A stretch of DNA of 64,000 nucleotides. It comes from Hymenopus coronatus (taxonomy: Eukaryota; Arthropoda; Insecta; Mantodea; Hymenopodidae). Where the stretch lies: assembly GCA_030762935.1 (NCBI GenBank), contig CM060900.1, positions 440,429,259 to 440,493,258 of the forward strand, read 5' to 3'. This document shows positions 1 to 10,316 of this stretch, piece after piece. Both the position numbers and the translations under genes were made by a program. The notes under the pieces are model-generated. The model saw only the letters and a program-made list of their open reading frames with translations, made no database searches and was not told where the DNA came from. Within the stretch, counting starts at the first letter, position 1; each line of letters opens with the position of its first letter.

Positions 1-58
1 TTCAGAAGATAACCCTAGAAGGAAATATGCGCTTTAAATAAAACTGCAAAAGAATATA

Positions 59-720
59 TGAGGGCCGTTTTTTTCCATCTCCGATAAGCTATAAATAAAA
101 GACAAGTTCATAGAAAACAAATATTTTATTACAAAAAGCTTTATACACTTATGGTTTCTTTTCAACATAATCACCGAAAAGATTGAGACATTTATCGTAC
201 CTATGCACAAGCTTTGCAATACCCGCTTCAAAAAATGTTGCTGCCAATGATTTCAAATGAGCATTGACGTTGTTTTGAAGATCTTCGTGCTTTACGACGT
301 TTGCGGAGAGCCATTCAAAGCAAAAGAAGAGGAATGCTGACTTTAGGAATTGTGTTGATCCATGACAACGCTCGTCCACACACTGCTGACACAACCCATC
401 GGCTCCTTGTACAATTTCAATGGGACATTTTGGATCATCCGCCGTACAGTCCTGATCTGGCACCCAGCGACTTTCACCTTTCAAACCAACGAAGATCTTC
501 AAAACAACGTCAATGCTCATTTGAAGTCATTGGCGGCAACCTTTTTTGAAGCGGGTATTGCAAAGCTTGTGCACAGGTGCGATAAATGTCTCAATCTTTT
601 CGGTGATTATGTTGAAAAGGAACCATAAGTGTACAAAACTTTTAGTAATAAAATAATTGTTTTCTATGAACTTGTTTTTTATTTATAGCCTATCGGAGGT
701 TGAAAAAAAAACAGCCCTCG
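59..720 (+). mobile_element. Fold-back mariner-family DNA transposon relic
   Basis: The element is bounded by TA dinucleotides (57-58 and 721-722) and has ends reading GAGGGCCGTTTTTTT on the left and the near-complement on the right. The arms are unusually long: about 59-287 is an inverted copy of about 490-720. Both arms therefore carry the 3' end of a transposase reading frame, in opposite orientations, with a catalytic-core fragment between them. A normal mariner has terminal repeats of only about 30 bp, so this is a rearranged, non-autonomous copy. Confidence 0.85.
301..628 (+). pseudogene. mariner transposase fragment (D34D catalytic core)
   Basis: In frame from 301 the translation contains HDNARPHTA and later PPYSPDLAPSDFHL. 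The Asp of HDNARP and the Asp of APSD are separated by 34 residues, the spacing typical of mariner transposases. A frame change near 480-500 leads to the C-terminal part, which reads through DLQNNVNAHLKSL and ends at a stop around 626-628. The N-terminal helix-turn-helix domain and the first catalytic Asp are missing, so the fragment cannot encode an active enzyme. An inverted copy of its last 45 or so codons lies at about 149-287. Confidence 0.85.
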
Positions 721-730
721 TAATATATGA

Positions 731-1344
731 CAATATCCTTAAGTAAACTAAAGTGATGGCATTTAGAGAAAAAAAAGAGTATCCGATCATAAAATGTAAT
801 AGAAAACACTATTGTGGAACAATTTACGGAATTTAAATGCTTAGGATGTTATATATCGTAAAAAAAAAGTCTGATCTAATAAAACAATTGGAAGTATTTA
901 ATTATTTCAATGGCACTATAAAATATGTTTAAAAATAAAGCAAGAAAAGACACACTAATAACATTGCACGAAGTAATGTGGTGCCAAAACTATGGGTGCG
1001 AAATTGGAGTCATGACTGAGAAAAATAAAAGTATTTGAAGCAAATGAAATACGGTTTTTAAGAGCCGTTGCTGGTTATAGGAAAATAGACCATCAAAAGC
1101 GTGAAAATATATGAAGGAAATAGACATATACTATCCTAAAGACAAAGCTAAAGAATATAAAACCAAATGAATGAGCCATGTACAAAGAATGGACCTATAG
1201 AGAGACTGCCTCATTTTAAAAATTATAAACCGTTAGGGAAAAGAAAAACGATCGATAACATGAACAAGATATGTAGATTGCTACAGACAATAATATATAA
1301 TGGGCGAAGGAATAAGAAGACGGTGTTGTCACATATAGTTGAGC
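731..1344. other. AT-rich intergenic DNA, nothing recognised
   Basis: No domain, RNA gene or repeat was recognised. A 61-codon open frame at 1167-1352 has no recognisable similarity and low-complexity composition. Confidence 0.5.
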
Positions 1345-1780
1345 AAGCCTAAAAATTACTGCTTGCGGTAACGTATGCAACTCGCATTCGGGATGTCGTA
1401 GGTTCGATTCCAGTGGCCGATGTTTTTTTTTTTTTTTTTGTGTTTTTTTTGTTTTCCTGGGTCGCCAGGCAAATACTGAATGCGTTCATTACATCCTCAG
1501 AATTTTCCTCTTCCTCATTTCCTGTTCCCATCATCTTCCTGTTGTCATCTCTTTCAGGCTCGAAGGACGAGAAGACGTGTTCGGCGGGTTGCGGCTGATA
1601 GCGCCTTGCACATTCTGAAGGATTTTCCTGGGGTCGTCTTCGCACCGCTCGATAGGGACCCGCCTTCGCATATTTCGGGTTTAAGAACCCGTCCATGCCT
1701 ACCCTCGCCGTCATCCAGATCTGTTCGCCCTTCGAGACTTCCCTTATGTGTTTAAATAAGGGATAAAGGAAAAGTACATA
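1345..1780 (+). repeat. tRNA-derived SINE
   Basis: A tRNA-like head with a good RNA polymerase III B box (GGTTCGATTCC, about 1400-1410) is followed by a T-rich run and a body of about 330 bp that is clearly more GC-rich than its surroundings. No acceptor-stem pairing can be made, so this is a retroposon and not a tRNA gene. A 155-codon frame on the minus strand through this region is a by-product of the GC-rich body. Confidence 0.65.
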
Positions 1781-1859
1781 ATAGTTTACTTTGGTAATTA
1801 ATTGTTTTGCACACATGCCGTGTGAACCAGCTTATAGTTTACCAGCTGGAGCATGTAAT

Positions 1860-1950
1860 GCTGTGCTGGTATTTTGCTATGGTAGGTTAGTGTTTAGAGT
1901 AACTGGCTAAAGACTGGGAGATCAGTGGTTCATATCCCGGCCATTTCATT
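1860..1950 (+). repeat. Degenerate tRNA-like SINE head
   Basis: A stretch resembling a tRNA, with a decayed B box (GTGGTTCATATCCC) near 1926-1939. It does not fold into a full cloverleaf. Confidence 0.35.
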
Positions 1951-1979
1951 GAATTTTTCAGTCCGACTCTATGTATCCA

Positions 1980-2750
1980 ATAGTTTAGTTGTAAATAAAT
2001 TTTGAGTTGTTGAAGTATGAAGAGTTATTAAAGAAATATAGAATAGTTATAGAAAATTAATTTGCTAGTATAACATAATACTAAAATAACATATTAATTT
2101 GTGTAAATAAAATAATGTGAAAGGTAATAGAGTTAATATATATAATATATATAAATAAAAATAAACCGTACTATTAACATATAGAATAAACGTATTGTAA
2201 TTTATATGCAGCTTATTTAGTGCAGGATACCAAGGATATAATTTATAATTTAGAATAGGAAGTACCTGGGTACCAGGTGCAAAGCTGTTGGCTTTCCATT
2301 AATGTTTTTGTACTAGAATAATTTGGTTTATTTTTGTTTTATTTTAAATCATTTACACCTTGACTCTTTTTTATATTATAGATATTTATCTACTGATTTT
2401 AATTTTAAATTTTAGTCTCTAGTTTGATTAATTGTTAAAAAAATTAAATCTTAGAAAAAATTGTAGTGTTTGGGAAATAAATTCAAGGTTTGAATATATG
2501 CCCCGGTAAGTTACCTAGGTGCTGGGGTAGCATATTTGTATTTGATTTATTCATTTGTGTATTTATTTATTTATTTAGCCTTCCCTTTATTCATCTCTCC
2601 CTGGGGTAATGTAAGACGCAAAGGGCCCTCAAGGTCTTCGTGCGGTGCTCTAGCCCAGTGTCTGGCAACCCCGTTCGTGTCTCTTTTCTCTATATTTTTC
2701 AAGCAAATAACTTCCAAATTAGAAGTCGACTCACCTAGACCTCAGCCATA
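1980..2750. other. AT-rich spacer, nothing recognised
   Basis: Very AT-rich DNA. A short GC-richer patch at about 2580-2690 may be an old repeat fragment but was not identified. Confidence 0.4.
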
Positions 2751-3594
2751 TGCTGTAGTTACACTAATTTTGGACACTTTGTTTTAATTAACTTTCAAAA
2801 TTGAATATTCCATTCAACTCATTCAAAATCATTCTTAACTGATAAATCACAGCCAGAAAGTGTTACCCAACACGGTATTGAACCTTTGACCGTAAACTGG
2901 AGCTAAATTGGCCTTTAATGTGTTACTTTTACCTACCTGTGCAAAATATATTATCTTATAAATAAATATGTTGTATTAAATGTGACAATCGGAATTATTG
3001 CACTCGTATTACATAGAGGAGCTCATAGTAATTTTAATTTAGGATTAGGTCATTTCAATATCCTGAGCAACACGATGATCCATAGTCTTAAAGAGCACCA
3101 GATTTCCCCAATGTGGAACCCCCGTGTTATATGAGATAATAATGTATTACATTTCATTTTGGATCCACGATAAAATGAAAAGTATATTTGGGAATTATAC
3201 TTTTTATTTTTTGCTGCATCCAGTGTGACATGTAATGAATTACTACTCCCGTACAATATGGAGGACCCAAAATTGAGGAAATTTGGTATTTTTAAAATGT
3301 TGAACTGTCGTAATCCCAAAATTGATTCATTTCCTCAAATGTTGAACTCCTCTATTTAATATGAGAGCAACAAGTCCACTTTTTATATTAGATTTAATAT
3401 AAGATTAAACCATTAAATGTCAAATTGGCTCCAGTTTATAGTAAAAGGTTCAATTTTGTATTATGGTAAAACTTCCGGCTGTAATTTATCAGATAAGAAT
3501 AATCTTGAATGAGAGTACTGCAGTATTCAAATATTCACATTTTAAAGTTAATTTGAGAAAAAGAAAAAAGTGTCAAGAGTTAATACCACTACTG
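2751..3594. mobile_element. Large imperfect palindrome (fold-back or MITE-like element)
   Basis: The reverse complement of about 3400-3594 aligns with about 2751-2930. Paired blocks include TGATAAATCACAGCC against TGATAAATTACAGCC, GAACCTTTGACCGTAAACTG against GAACCTTTTACTATAAACTG, and CTGTAGTTACACTAA against CAGTAGTGGTATTAA. Weaker pairing continues inwards (ACATAGAGGAG against AAATAGAGGAG) towards a centre near 3170. The arms have diverged, so the element is old. No transposase is present, and the minus-strand frame at 3050-3319 looks like chance. Confidence 0.7.
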
Positions 3595-4190
3595 TAGAAT
3601 CTTTCAAGGCTTCTCATCGGGATTCTCAGTTGCTTTTCATTTCGTTTCTCCGTTGCACTTATTTGTTGACACCGCAAGTATAGACCACTGAATGGTTCGT
3701 TGTTCTCATTGCATGAAACTAAAACCGTTTCAGTCCCTAAAACTTTTAAAAATACAACAGTTTTTCAGGTGTGCCACCAATTTTGCCCGCCAGGTATCCT
3801 TCGAAATAAAGCTTGTAATTTCCAAAAATTATTAATGAACGACCACGATGACTGACAACTAACTACATTTATTTATAACAATTTGTAAATATTAATTGAG
3901 TGTTACAAATAAAGGAAACTGAAGTTTACTGAAGAACAGACGCTACATGACTGTATAAAAAATGGGATATCCAGTGCAGGATGTAAATACGTAAGCGCCA
4001 CTCGGCTACCTACTTGTACTGGACACAACCCTCCCATTCTTAATCTGGGCAAATATAAGGGTTTTTAAATAGCTAGGGAAATTTAATATATCTTAGGGGG
4101 AATTTATATATGCCCACCCAAAAGACTATGAGGGATTGTTATAGTGTTCAACGCGCGCTTTTACTACAAATGACACTGACGATACATGGA
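3595..4190. other. Unannotated spacer
   Basis: AT-rich DNA with no recognisable gene or repeat. Confidence 0.4.
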
Positions 4191-4330
4191 ATGAAGATGG
4201 AGCACCGGTGGAATGCCATGGCGGGGAAAACCCGCCCCTGCGTCACTTTGTCCACCACAAATCCCACATGCGGTCACTTAGGTTCGAACTCAGGCTGGGT
4301 TCCTCCTATAGTTTATAGTTTGATTCAGAA
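4190..4330 (-). repeat. SINE-A fragment (tRNA-derived)
   Basis: The minus strand carries the SINE-A head: a B-box-like GGTTCGAACCT in reverse, then the body with TTTGTGGTGGACAAAG and CAGGGGCGGGTTTTCCCCG. It matches the same segment of the copies at 5857, 18815 and 21038 but lacks the distal half. Confidence 0.65.
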
Positions 4331-4849
4331 AAATTTCCCGCGTATTTAACAGTCACGTGAACTTCTCACCTCTCATTGCCTACCGTTGGTGTTGTGCGGT
4401 ACAAATATTTCCTTTTAATATATCCATTTATCTCAATACATTTGAAAAGAGTTGTCAAATTTACATTTTCATAATCCTATGAATCAAACATAACACATAA
4501 GAGAGTTAGTGAGCATCTGGAATGCATGTAAATTCTTATCATGAAATACACAGGAGGTTCAGACCTGCCTCTTAGGATGGCGATAAAATGTGCATCTAAT
4601 GTCAGTGTTTGTATTGCTTTTATCGCCTATCCTTGTGTGGCAAACAGCTTGTTTGTCACCATTTAACGGTATGCTTTAGCCAGTTAGGGGAAAAAAGGGA
4701 AGGTAACGCACCACGTAAAAATACATCTCTGCGGGGCAAGGTTATAAGAAACAATCACTAGTGACAGTTAATTCTATTTCCTTCCATCCTAGCTTTAATG
4801 CTTAGAAATTCCTATAGATGATTATAACAACAATAATAATGATATCGAT

Positions 4850-4879
4850 AAATAATACTAATAATAATAATAATAATAA
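4850..4879 (+). repeat. (AAT)n microsatellite
   Basis: A short, nearly perfect AAT/TAA run. Confidence 0.9.
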
Positions 4880-5107
4880 AATTTAGCAAAGGAATTCCAA
4901 TGAATATTTGTTTATCTCAAATAGATATACTCTGAATTTTAACTATTTTAAATTATCGATAGGTACTTGATACTATTTTTTAAATTATGCATTAGTGCTT
5001 GTAAAATCCCTAAATGGTGAAACATCAGAACCAAGAGCTAACGCAATCCTTGTTTCCAGTCCTTGCTGTTTTCGGCGGGAAGAACTGTTACAAAGGAGAG
5101 TGAGATA

Positions 5108-5109
<2 letters not shown>

Positions 5110-5164
<55 letters not shown>
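5110..5164 (+). repeat. (AG)n microsatellite
   Basis: About 27 AG dinucleotides in a row. The Arg-Glu and Ser-Leu reading frames across it are artefacts of the repeat. Confidence 0.95.
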
Positions 5165-5168
<4 letters not shown>

Positions 5169-5856
5169 CCAGGAGCAATATCTTTAGCGAGACCCTATGT
5201 GGGTGGCAGAAACTATGTTTAATGATTATTATAATAGCCATGTTGTTCCTGGACCGCTGCAACATAAAGTAACGCAATTTCATTTGTGTACGTAACAGGT
5301 AACGCACGCGCGCACGCATGTCAGTTCACCCGGTGATTACGCTCGTCCTTTTTCTGCCCCAAGTGGATGGCTATAAATTTGATGGATAATATTTTAGTAG
5401 TGTATTTCTCAAACACTTCATGAGTATGGCATCAAGAATAGACGGGTTGTACTGTTGATTCAGCAACGGCGATGGTAATGGCAAAGCCAAGGGCAGATGG
5501 TGTCGAACGACACAACCTGACCCTTCCCATCTGGCACACTCATAAAACATAACAGCTCTTAGCATTTTCCTGCTGGACTGTTTATGCGTACAGTGACTTT
5601 TACATCCTTTATTTATGTTCATATATTGAATTTCGTTTGTTTTATGCACCACCTATCAAGTGGCCAGTAGCTAGTATATGTATTTCTACACACCATAAAT
5701 CACACGATCTGCTTACAAGGGGAGTCACTCTCATACTGAACATAAAAATACCCCAGTTTCGGATTCTGCTTCCATAAACCAAAGCTTGACAGGAAAATAT
5801 ATTTATAAATTACAATGATTCAATAGTAAAATTTAATTTCTTGCATATATCGGTGT
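5165..5856. other. Unannotated spacer
   Basis: No recognisable gene. Open frames of 60-93 codons overlap on both strands without any familiar domain. Confidence 0.4.
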
Positions 5857-6208
5857 TTTAAGGCTAAGTGGTTAGCTGCGCGCCTCCCATCTAGGAGGCC
5901 CGGGTTCGATCCCGTGGTGGACGATGCGGCGCCTGGGCGGGTTTTCTCCGGGTCCTCCGGTTTCCTACCACCAATTGCTCCATCATCACCGTTCCTATCA
6001 TACATTTCACTTGCATTTCATATCATCCATACCCTCACGCTCACGTCTGCCTACGGACCGACCACTCGTTCCAGGTTCTCCATTTTGTGGTTTAGTGCCG
6101 CTAGATTCCCAACAGGCTTCTGACCTCTAGGCATCAGCTCGTAAGCCCTAGGGGGGATGTCAGTTCTAACTACGGGGAGGGTAAGTCGACTATGAACGAA
6201 CGAATATC
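5857..6208 (+). repeat. SINE-A, full-length-looking copy (tRNA-derived)
   Basis: A tRNA-like head (AGTGGTTAGCTGCGCG as A-box region, GGTTCGATCCC as B box) leads into a conserved body (GTGGTGGACGATGCGGCGCC, then GGGTTTTCTCCGGGTCCTCC) and a tail with GACCTCTAGGCATCAGC and AACGAACGAA. A close copy lies in reverse at 21038-21432 and a shorter one at 18815-19030. The 69-codon frames inside are SINE sequence, not genes. Confidence 0.8.
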
Positions 6209-6760
6209 GGTGTTTTAAAACTATTAAAAAGAATGTCGGGGGTGAGCGATTTTTTCACCACAATAGGTAAAACAAAGCAAAAAACTGTTTCGTAATTCAG
6301 CTAGTTGGCGGTAAATTAACCTATTTAACATAATGGCTGAGGGCCTCAAAGAAAGAAACTCTCTTTGGTTGACAACACTATGGAAAGACAGGCGGGCGGG
6401 CAGTCTCTCTCTCTCTCTCCTTCCACCTTTCCTTCGCTTCCCCGTAAAACCAGCATAGTACTCTTTGTTGTTAAGTTATCTTTAGTGTGGTCTTTTGTGC
6501 AGATACTCGGTGTGACTGAGTTTATGTCAGCACCTGGCATTCTATAGGTAGCTGATCGTTAAGCGGAAGACAGACAAATTTAGCCGTTAAAGCTTAAAAT
6601 TGTATAACTTTTTTCCACCAAACAGGTACCCTATGGGAGAAAAGGCCAATATACAGGCATTTCTGTTGTATATTTTCAATTGAGGAATCCCAGCTGTGTC
6701 TGTAACATCAATGTGACAATGACCCCTCATTAATATGCTTTAGGGCAGTATATTGTCACA
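6209..6760. other. Unannotated spacer
   Basis: A short CT-rich run lies near 6403-6420. A patch at 6670-6735 (AACATCAATGTGACAATG) resembles 36468-36486 and is probably a small dispersed repeat fragment. Confidence 0.4.
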
Positions 6761-7420
6761 TTAAGTGTGCACTATTCTTACGTTGAATACACAATGTATC
6801 GAAATCTCTTCTTCTTCTTTAGTCATCAATCCTTGGAATAGGTTGCAACAATTCTTCATTCTGGTTCTTCTGGTTGCCATCCTTTTTAATTCTTCATACG
6901 TTCTGCGGTTCATTGCGTTCTTAATTTGTTTAACGTACTGTAGGTTTGCTATTCCTTTTCTATCCTTGCCTTCGATCATAATTTTCAAAATATGTTGGCG
7001 AATTAATAAATTCCCTAAGACTTTTATTTATTTTTTTTTTCTAATTTGGTTTAAATTTCTGTATGTTTTTGCTTTCTTATACACTTCATCACTGGTAATT
7101 TTATCAGTCCAACTAATTTTTAAGGTTTTCCTCTAGCACCATGTTTCAACTGCTTCTGTTCTTCTTGTTTTATTTTGAGAGTGGTCAATTTTCACGCCAA
7201 TACAACAATATATATATATATATATTTTAAACAGGTTCTTTCTAATACCTATAATAATATTGTTGAATAACTAATTTTTCATACTGAACGCAAGCTTGCT
7301 TGACATATTCTATTATTGATTTCTTTTTTCTTCTGTTAACAGAAGTTGTTCTGCTATCTAGATTTTGAAATTCTTCAGCGTCATCTAATAATTTCCTGTT
7401 TAATCTAATTTTGATTTACT
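6761..7420 (-). pseudogene. LINE (non-LTR retrotransposon) 3' fragment
   Basis: The minus strand reads IEGKDRKGIANLQYVKQIKN then TYEELKRMATRRTRMK, a layout typical of the C-terminal tail of insect non-LTR retrotransposon polyproteins (GKR-rich segment, a (W/Q)-(L/Y)xxI motif, a TYEELKRxAxDR-like segment). Upstream on the same strand, with frame breaks, are SWTDKITS-like and VYKKAKTYRN-like pieces. Stops and an (AT)n insertion at 7207-7226 show it is dead. The plus-strand frame at 6765-7136 is its shadow. Confidence 0.6.
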
Positions 7421-8190
7421 ATGTCATTTTTTCTGCAAGTTACATTTTTTGTTTTTCATTTATGAATATTAAGTGATAATTATTTCTTTGTGTGTTTTCC
7501 AATTAATTAATATACACATCTAAATGTCATTTATTTTACATTAGAATTGGAATATCATCTGAAAATTCGAGCCATTATTAAGTTTGCTCATTTTAAATCC
7601 AGTATCTCAGAAGCTATAAATATAATGTACGAGAGCGTCTTTCAACCACTGTAAGGTCTCATCGATGTCTCACACTTAGTCGGAAAAGGGATGAAAATGG
7701 AAACATATAACTGAGTAGTTGGAGGATACTCACTAGATGCCTCCGCCTCCTATTAGTGTGATGCGAAAAGTCTGTCACTCAAACCCTAACTAATGAAAAA
7801 ATGTCGGCTTCCGACTCAAGAGCAAAGGAACGGAGGCCATTATATAAGTAGTTGGATGAAATAGTATTATAAACATTATCCTTTTTATTGTATATAATTT
7901 GAAAGGAACAAAGGGCATGTACAAACCGAAAATTGTTTCCCTTATTGAGCCTCTGACAGAGCTATATCGAGTATTTTGAAGAACAACGTCAAACTTGTGG
8001 AACCATTAACACAAACGGGGCTACTGGAATAGTCTGGTATTACAAACAAAAACTAAATAAATAATAAAATAAAAAAGTAGCATGCTCAGGAACTGAGTTA
8101 TACAAAATGATATTCATTTTCTCACAAACCCTTGATAAAACATATTGAAGATAATCTTAATTCTGAAGTAATTAAGGAAAATAGAATTCG
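7421..8190. other. Unannotated spacer
   Basis: AT-rich. No gene or known repeat was recognised. Confidence 0.4.
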
Positions 8191-8194
8191 AATA

Positions 8195-8290
8195 AAAATT
8201 AACCGGCATGGTTGGTATGCGAGCCACCATCCTTTGGCTTCACGTGCCTTACTTACTATTCCATCTGAGCTACGAAGCTGGTGTCAGTGC
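8195..8290 (-). repeat. Degenerate tRNA-like sequence
   Basis: The minus strand contains CGTAGCTCAGATGGAATAG, which resembles a tRNA D-arm/A-box, but no clean T-arm or acceptor stem follows. It is probably a SINE head relic. Confidence 0.35.
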
Positions 8291-8499
8291 GGTATGGAAT
8301 TGTCCATGTGACTCGAATTTTACCTATTAATACAATGCGTTCTTAACTTCTCTTGAGATCTTGACTTACACTTTTCTTCATTCTGATTTCATTTTTTCAG
8401 CCCTCGGAAGAACAAATTAATAAAGCTCAATTGATTACATTTTCTCTACGAATCCAAAACTGTCTTGGACCCTAGCTCTGGTGCACAACCGCCATATGA

Positions 8500-8880
8500 T
8501 AAAGAAGTATATGTCAATTAACTTTCTTGCTAGAGTCGCGAAGTCATGAATGTGGGAGGAGCTACTTTACTATTCCTTACCAACTTAACATACAGCTCAT
8601 TATATTGGTACGTTTTTGCGCCCGGCTGTACATTGAAAATCAAGTCAAAATTAAAACTCTAATTTTTCAACAAGACAATGCAGCTGTGCATTCTTCTCCT
8701 ACAGCCAAAACGTGGTGTAAAGAAAAATATATCAATATTTTTCCCTGACCAGGATATAGCCCAGTTTTGTATCCCATGGAAAATCTTTGGACAATAATTG
8801 AACCAACTTTTCGCAACGGAACGCAATTTGAAGACACCTCTGAGCTTAAAAGAGCGATATCAGAAGAGTAGCGAATAATT
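8500..8880 (+). pseudogene. Tc1-like transposase fragment (D34E)
   Basis: In frame from 8527 the translation includes IFQQDNAAVHSSPTAKTW, an in-frame stop at 8746-8748, then PGYSPVLYPMENLWTIIEP. The Asp of QQDN and the Glu of MENLW lie 34 residues apart (counting the stop), the D34E spacing of Tc1-family transposases. Only the C-terminal third remains. It is a relic, and no terminal inverted repeats were recognised nearby. Confidence 0.8.
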
Positions 8881-10137
8881 TGAATTTGCTGAATTGAATT
8901 CAATATAAATATATACATAAACCCCCCCCAAAACATGCTCGAGATATTTTTAGGGTAATTAAGGATAAAGGAGGCTTGATAAAATATATTAATAACAATG
9001 TAACAAAGCATTAGGACAGAGGGGTGCCTTTATAGAGGTTCCCCTTAAATTATGGGCTCCTTAAATGATGACATCAGCCATTGCTAGTATTTTCTAAACA
9101 ACTGGTTGCTAAGGAGTATGTTCTGCATATTCGTGTATTGTTTTGCGAGAAGGCTGTTTTGAAGAGTCTAGATAAACTATTTATCTCGCTTACATAAATA
9201 AAATTGTTAGTAATATAGTGGTACCTATGTCATGTAGCGGTTATTGTTAAGCGTTCATGCTTATTAAATCTATTAGTGGTATATGTAGCCGCTCTTAATA
9301 AGTGTTAAATTGTGACATTACAAAGAATACTTTGATATGTTTTATTCTACAAACGTTCTTTAAATATTTTACTGCCCACAGACTTAACAAAAAAGCATAA
9401 AACTCGTAGCGAACTAAGCTCGCTTTTGCATCTATTTTGGGCTAACCTCTGAAGCAGCATTATCAAAGTGCCTATGTGGTGAAACTTTAGTTTTTGGACT
9501 GTTGATGGAATTATTTTCTCAACATGTTTAAATATTTTAAAAGTAATGTTATAGTGTTGAACTGCTTTGTGTGGGTCAAAGGATAATTACGATGAAATAA
9601 ATTAATATAGTTTCCGCTATTTTTCTATGAGATCTTTACTGGAAACGCTACCCACCACGATACTAGATTACGTTTTGTAGTGCATAGATTTTAAAGTAAA
9701 GTATAAGGAGTGTATCTAACATAACCAGTAGTTCTTTACAGCTAATTGTTTTCGTTATCTTATTACGAAATTCTGTCAGAGATATAAAGATTGAAGTTAG
9801 GGCTGAATTACCAGGGAAAAAAAGAAAAAGAAAAAAAAAAAGGGTCAATGAGGGGACTCGCCTAGAGATTTTTAACAAACTGGAATTCCACCCTGCTAAA
9901 AATACACTTGCACTCTATTTGCAAAAAAATTTAAATGTCAATCTGCAATGACTTACCTATAATAGAATATTTCAGTTTTAGGTACTTAACTCAATGAACA
10001 CAAACAGGTGCAAGATTCTAGAGAGATACCACGACTGGAGTAATGTGCATTCTTCATGCTTTGCTCCATCAGTTCTACTGGAAGCAATGCTTGGGTATAT
10101 TGAACACACCTGGTATCATAACACCCCTTCACATCCC

Positions 10138-10138
<1 letters not shown>
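8881..10138. other. Unannotated spacer with A-rich tract
   Basis: No gene was recognised. An A/G-rich tract at 9817-9843 accounts for the phenylalanine-rich minus-strand frame there. Confidence 0.4.
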
Positions 10139-10210
<72 letters not shown>

Positions 10211-10270
10211 TCGACGACGACGAAAACGACAACGACAACGACAATGACGACGACGACGATGATGATGATG

Positions 10271-10315
<45 letters not shown>

Positions 10316-10316
10316 T
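10139..10316 (+). repeat. Compound trinucleotide microsatellite AAT / GAC / GAT / AAT
   Basis: About 24 AAT units (10139-10210) change to a GAC/AAC block (10212-10256), then GAT (10256-10272), then AAT again to about 10314. All frames stay open, so the predicted poly-Asn, poly-Ile and poly-Val proteins are artefacts. Confidence 0.95.

Noticed and set aside
1349..1816. 155-codon minus-strand ORF
   Set aside because: It runs through a tRNA-derived SINE and its T-rich tract, giving a lysine-rich low-complexity stretch, with no recognisable domain.
5038..5319. Arg-Glu repeat and Ser-Leu repeat proteins
   Set aside because: Translations of an (AG)n microsatellite.
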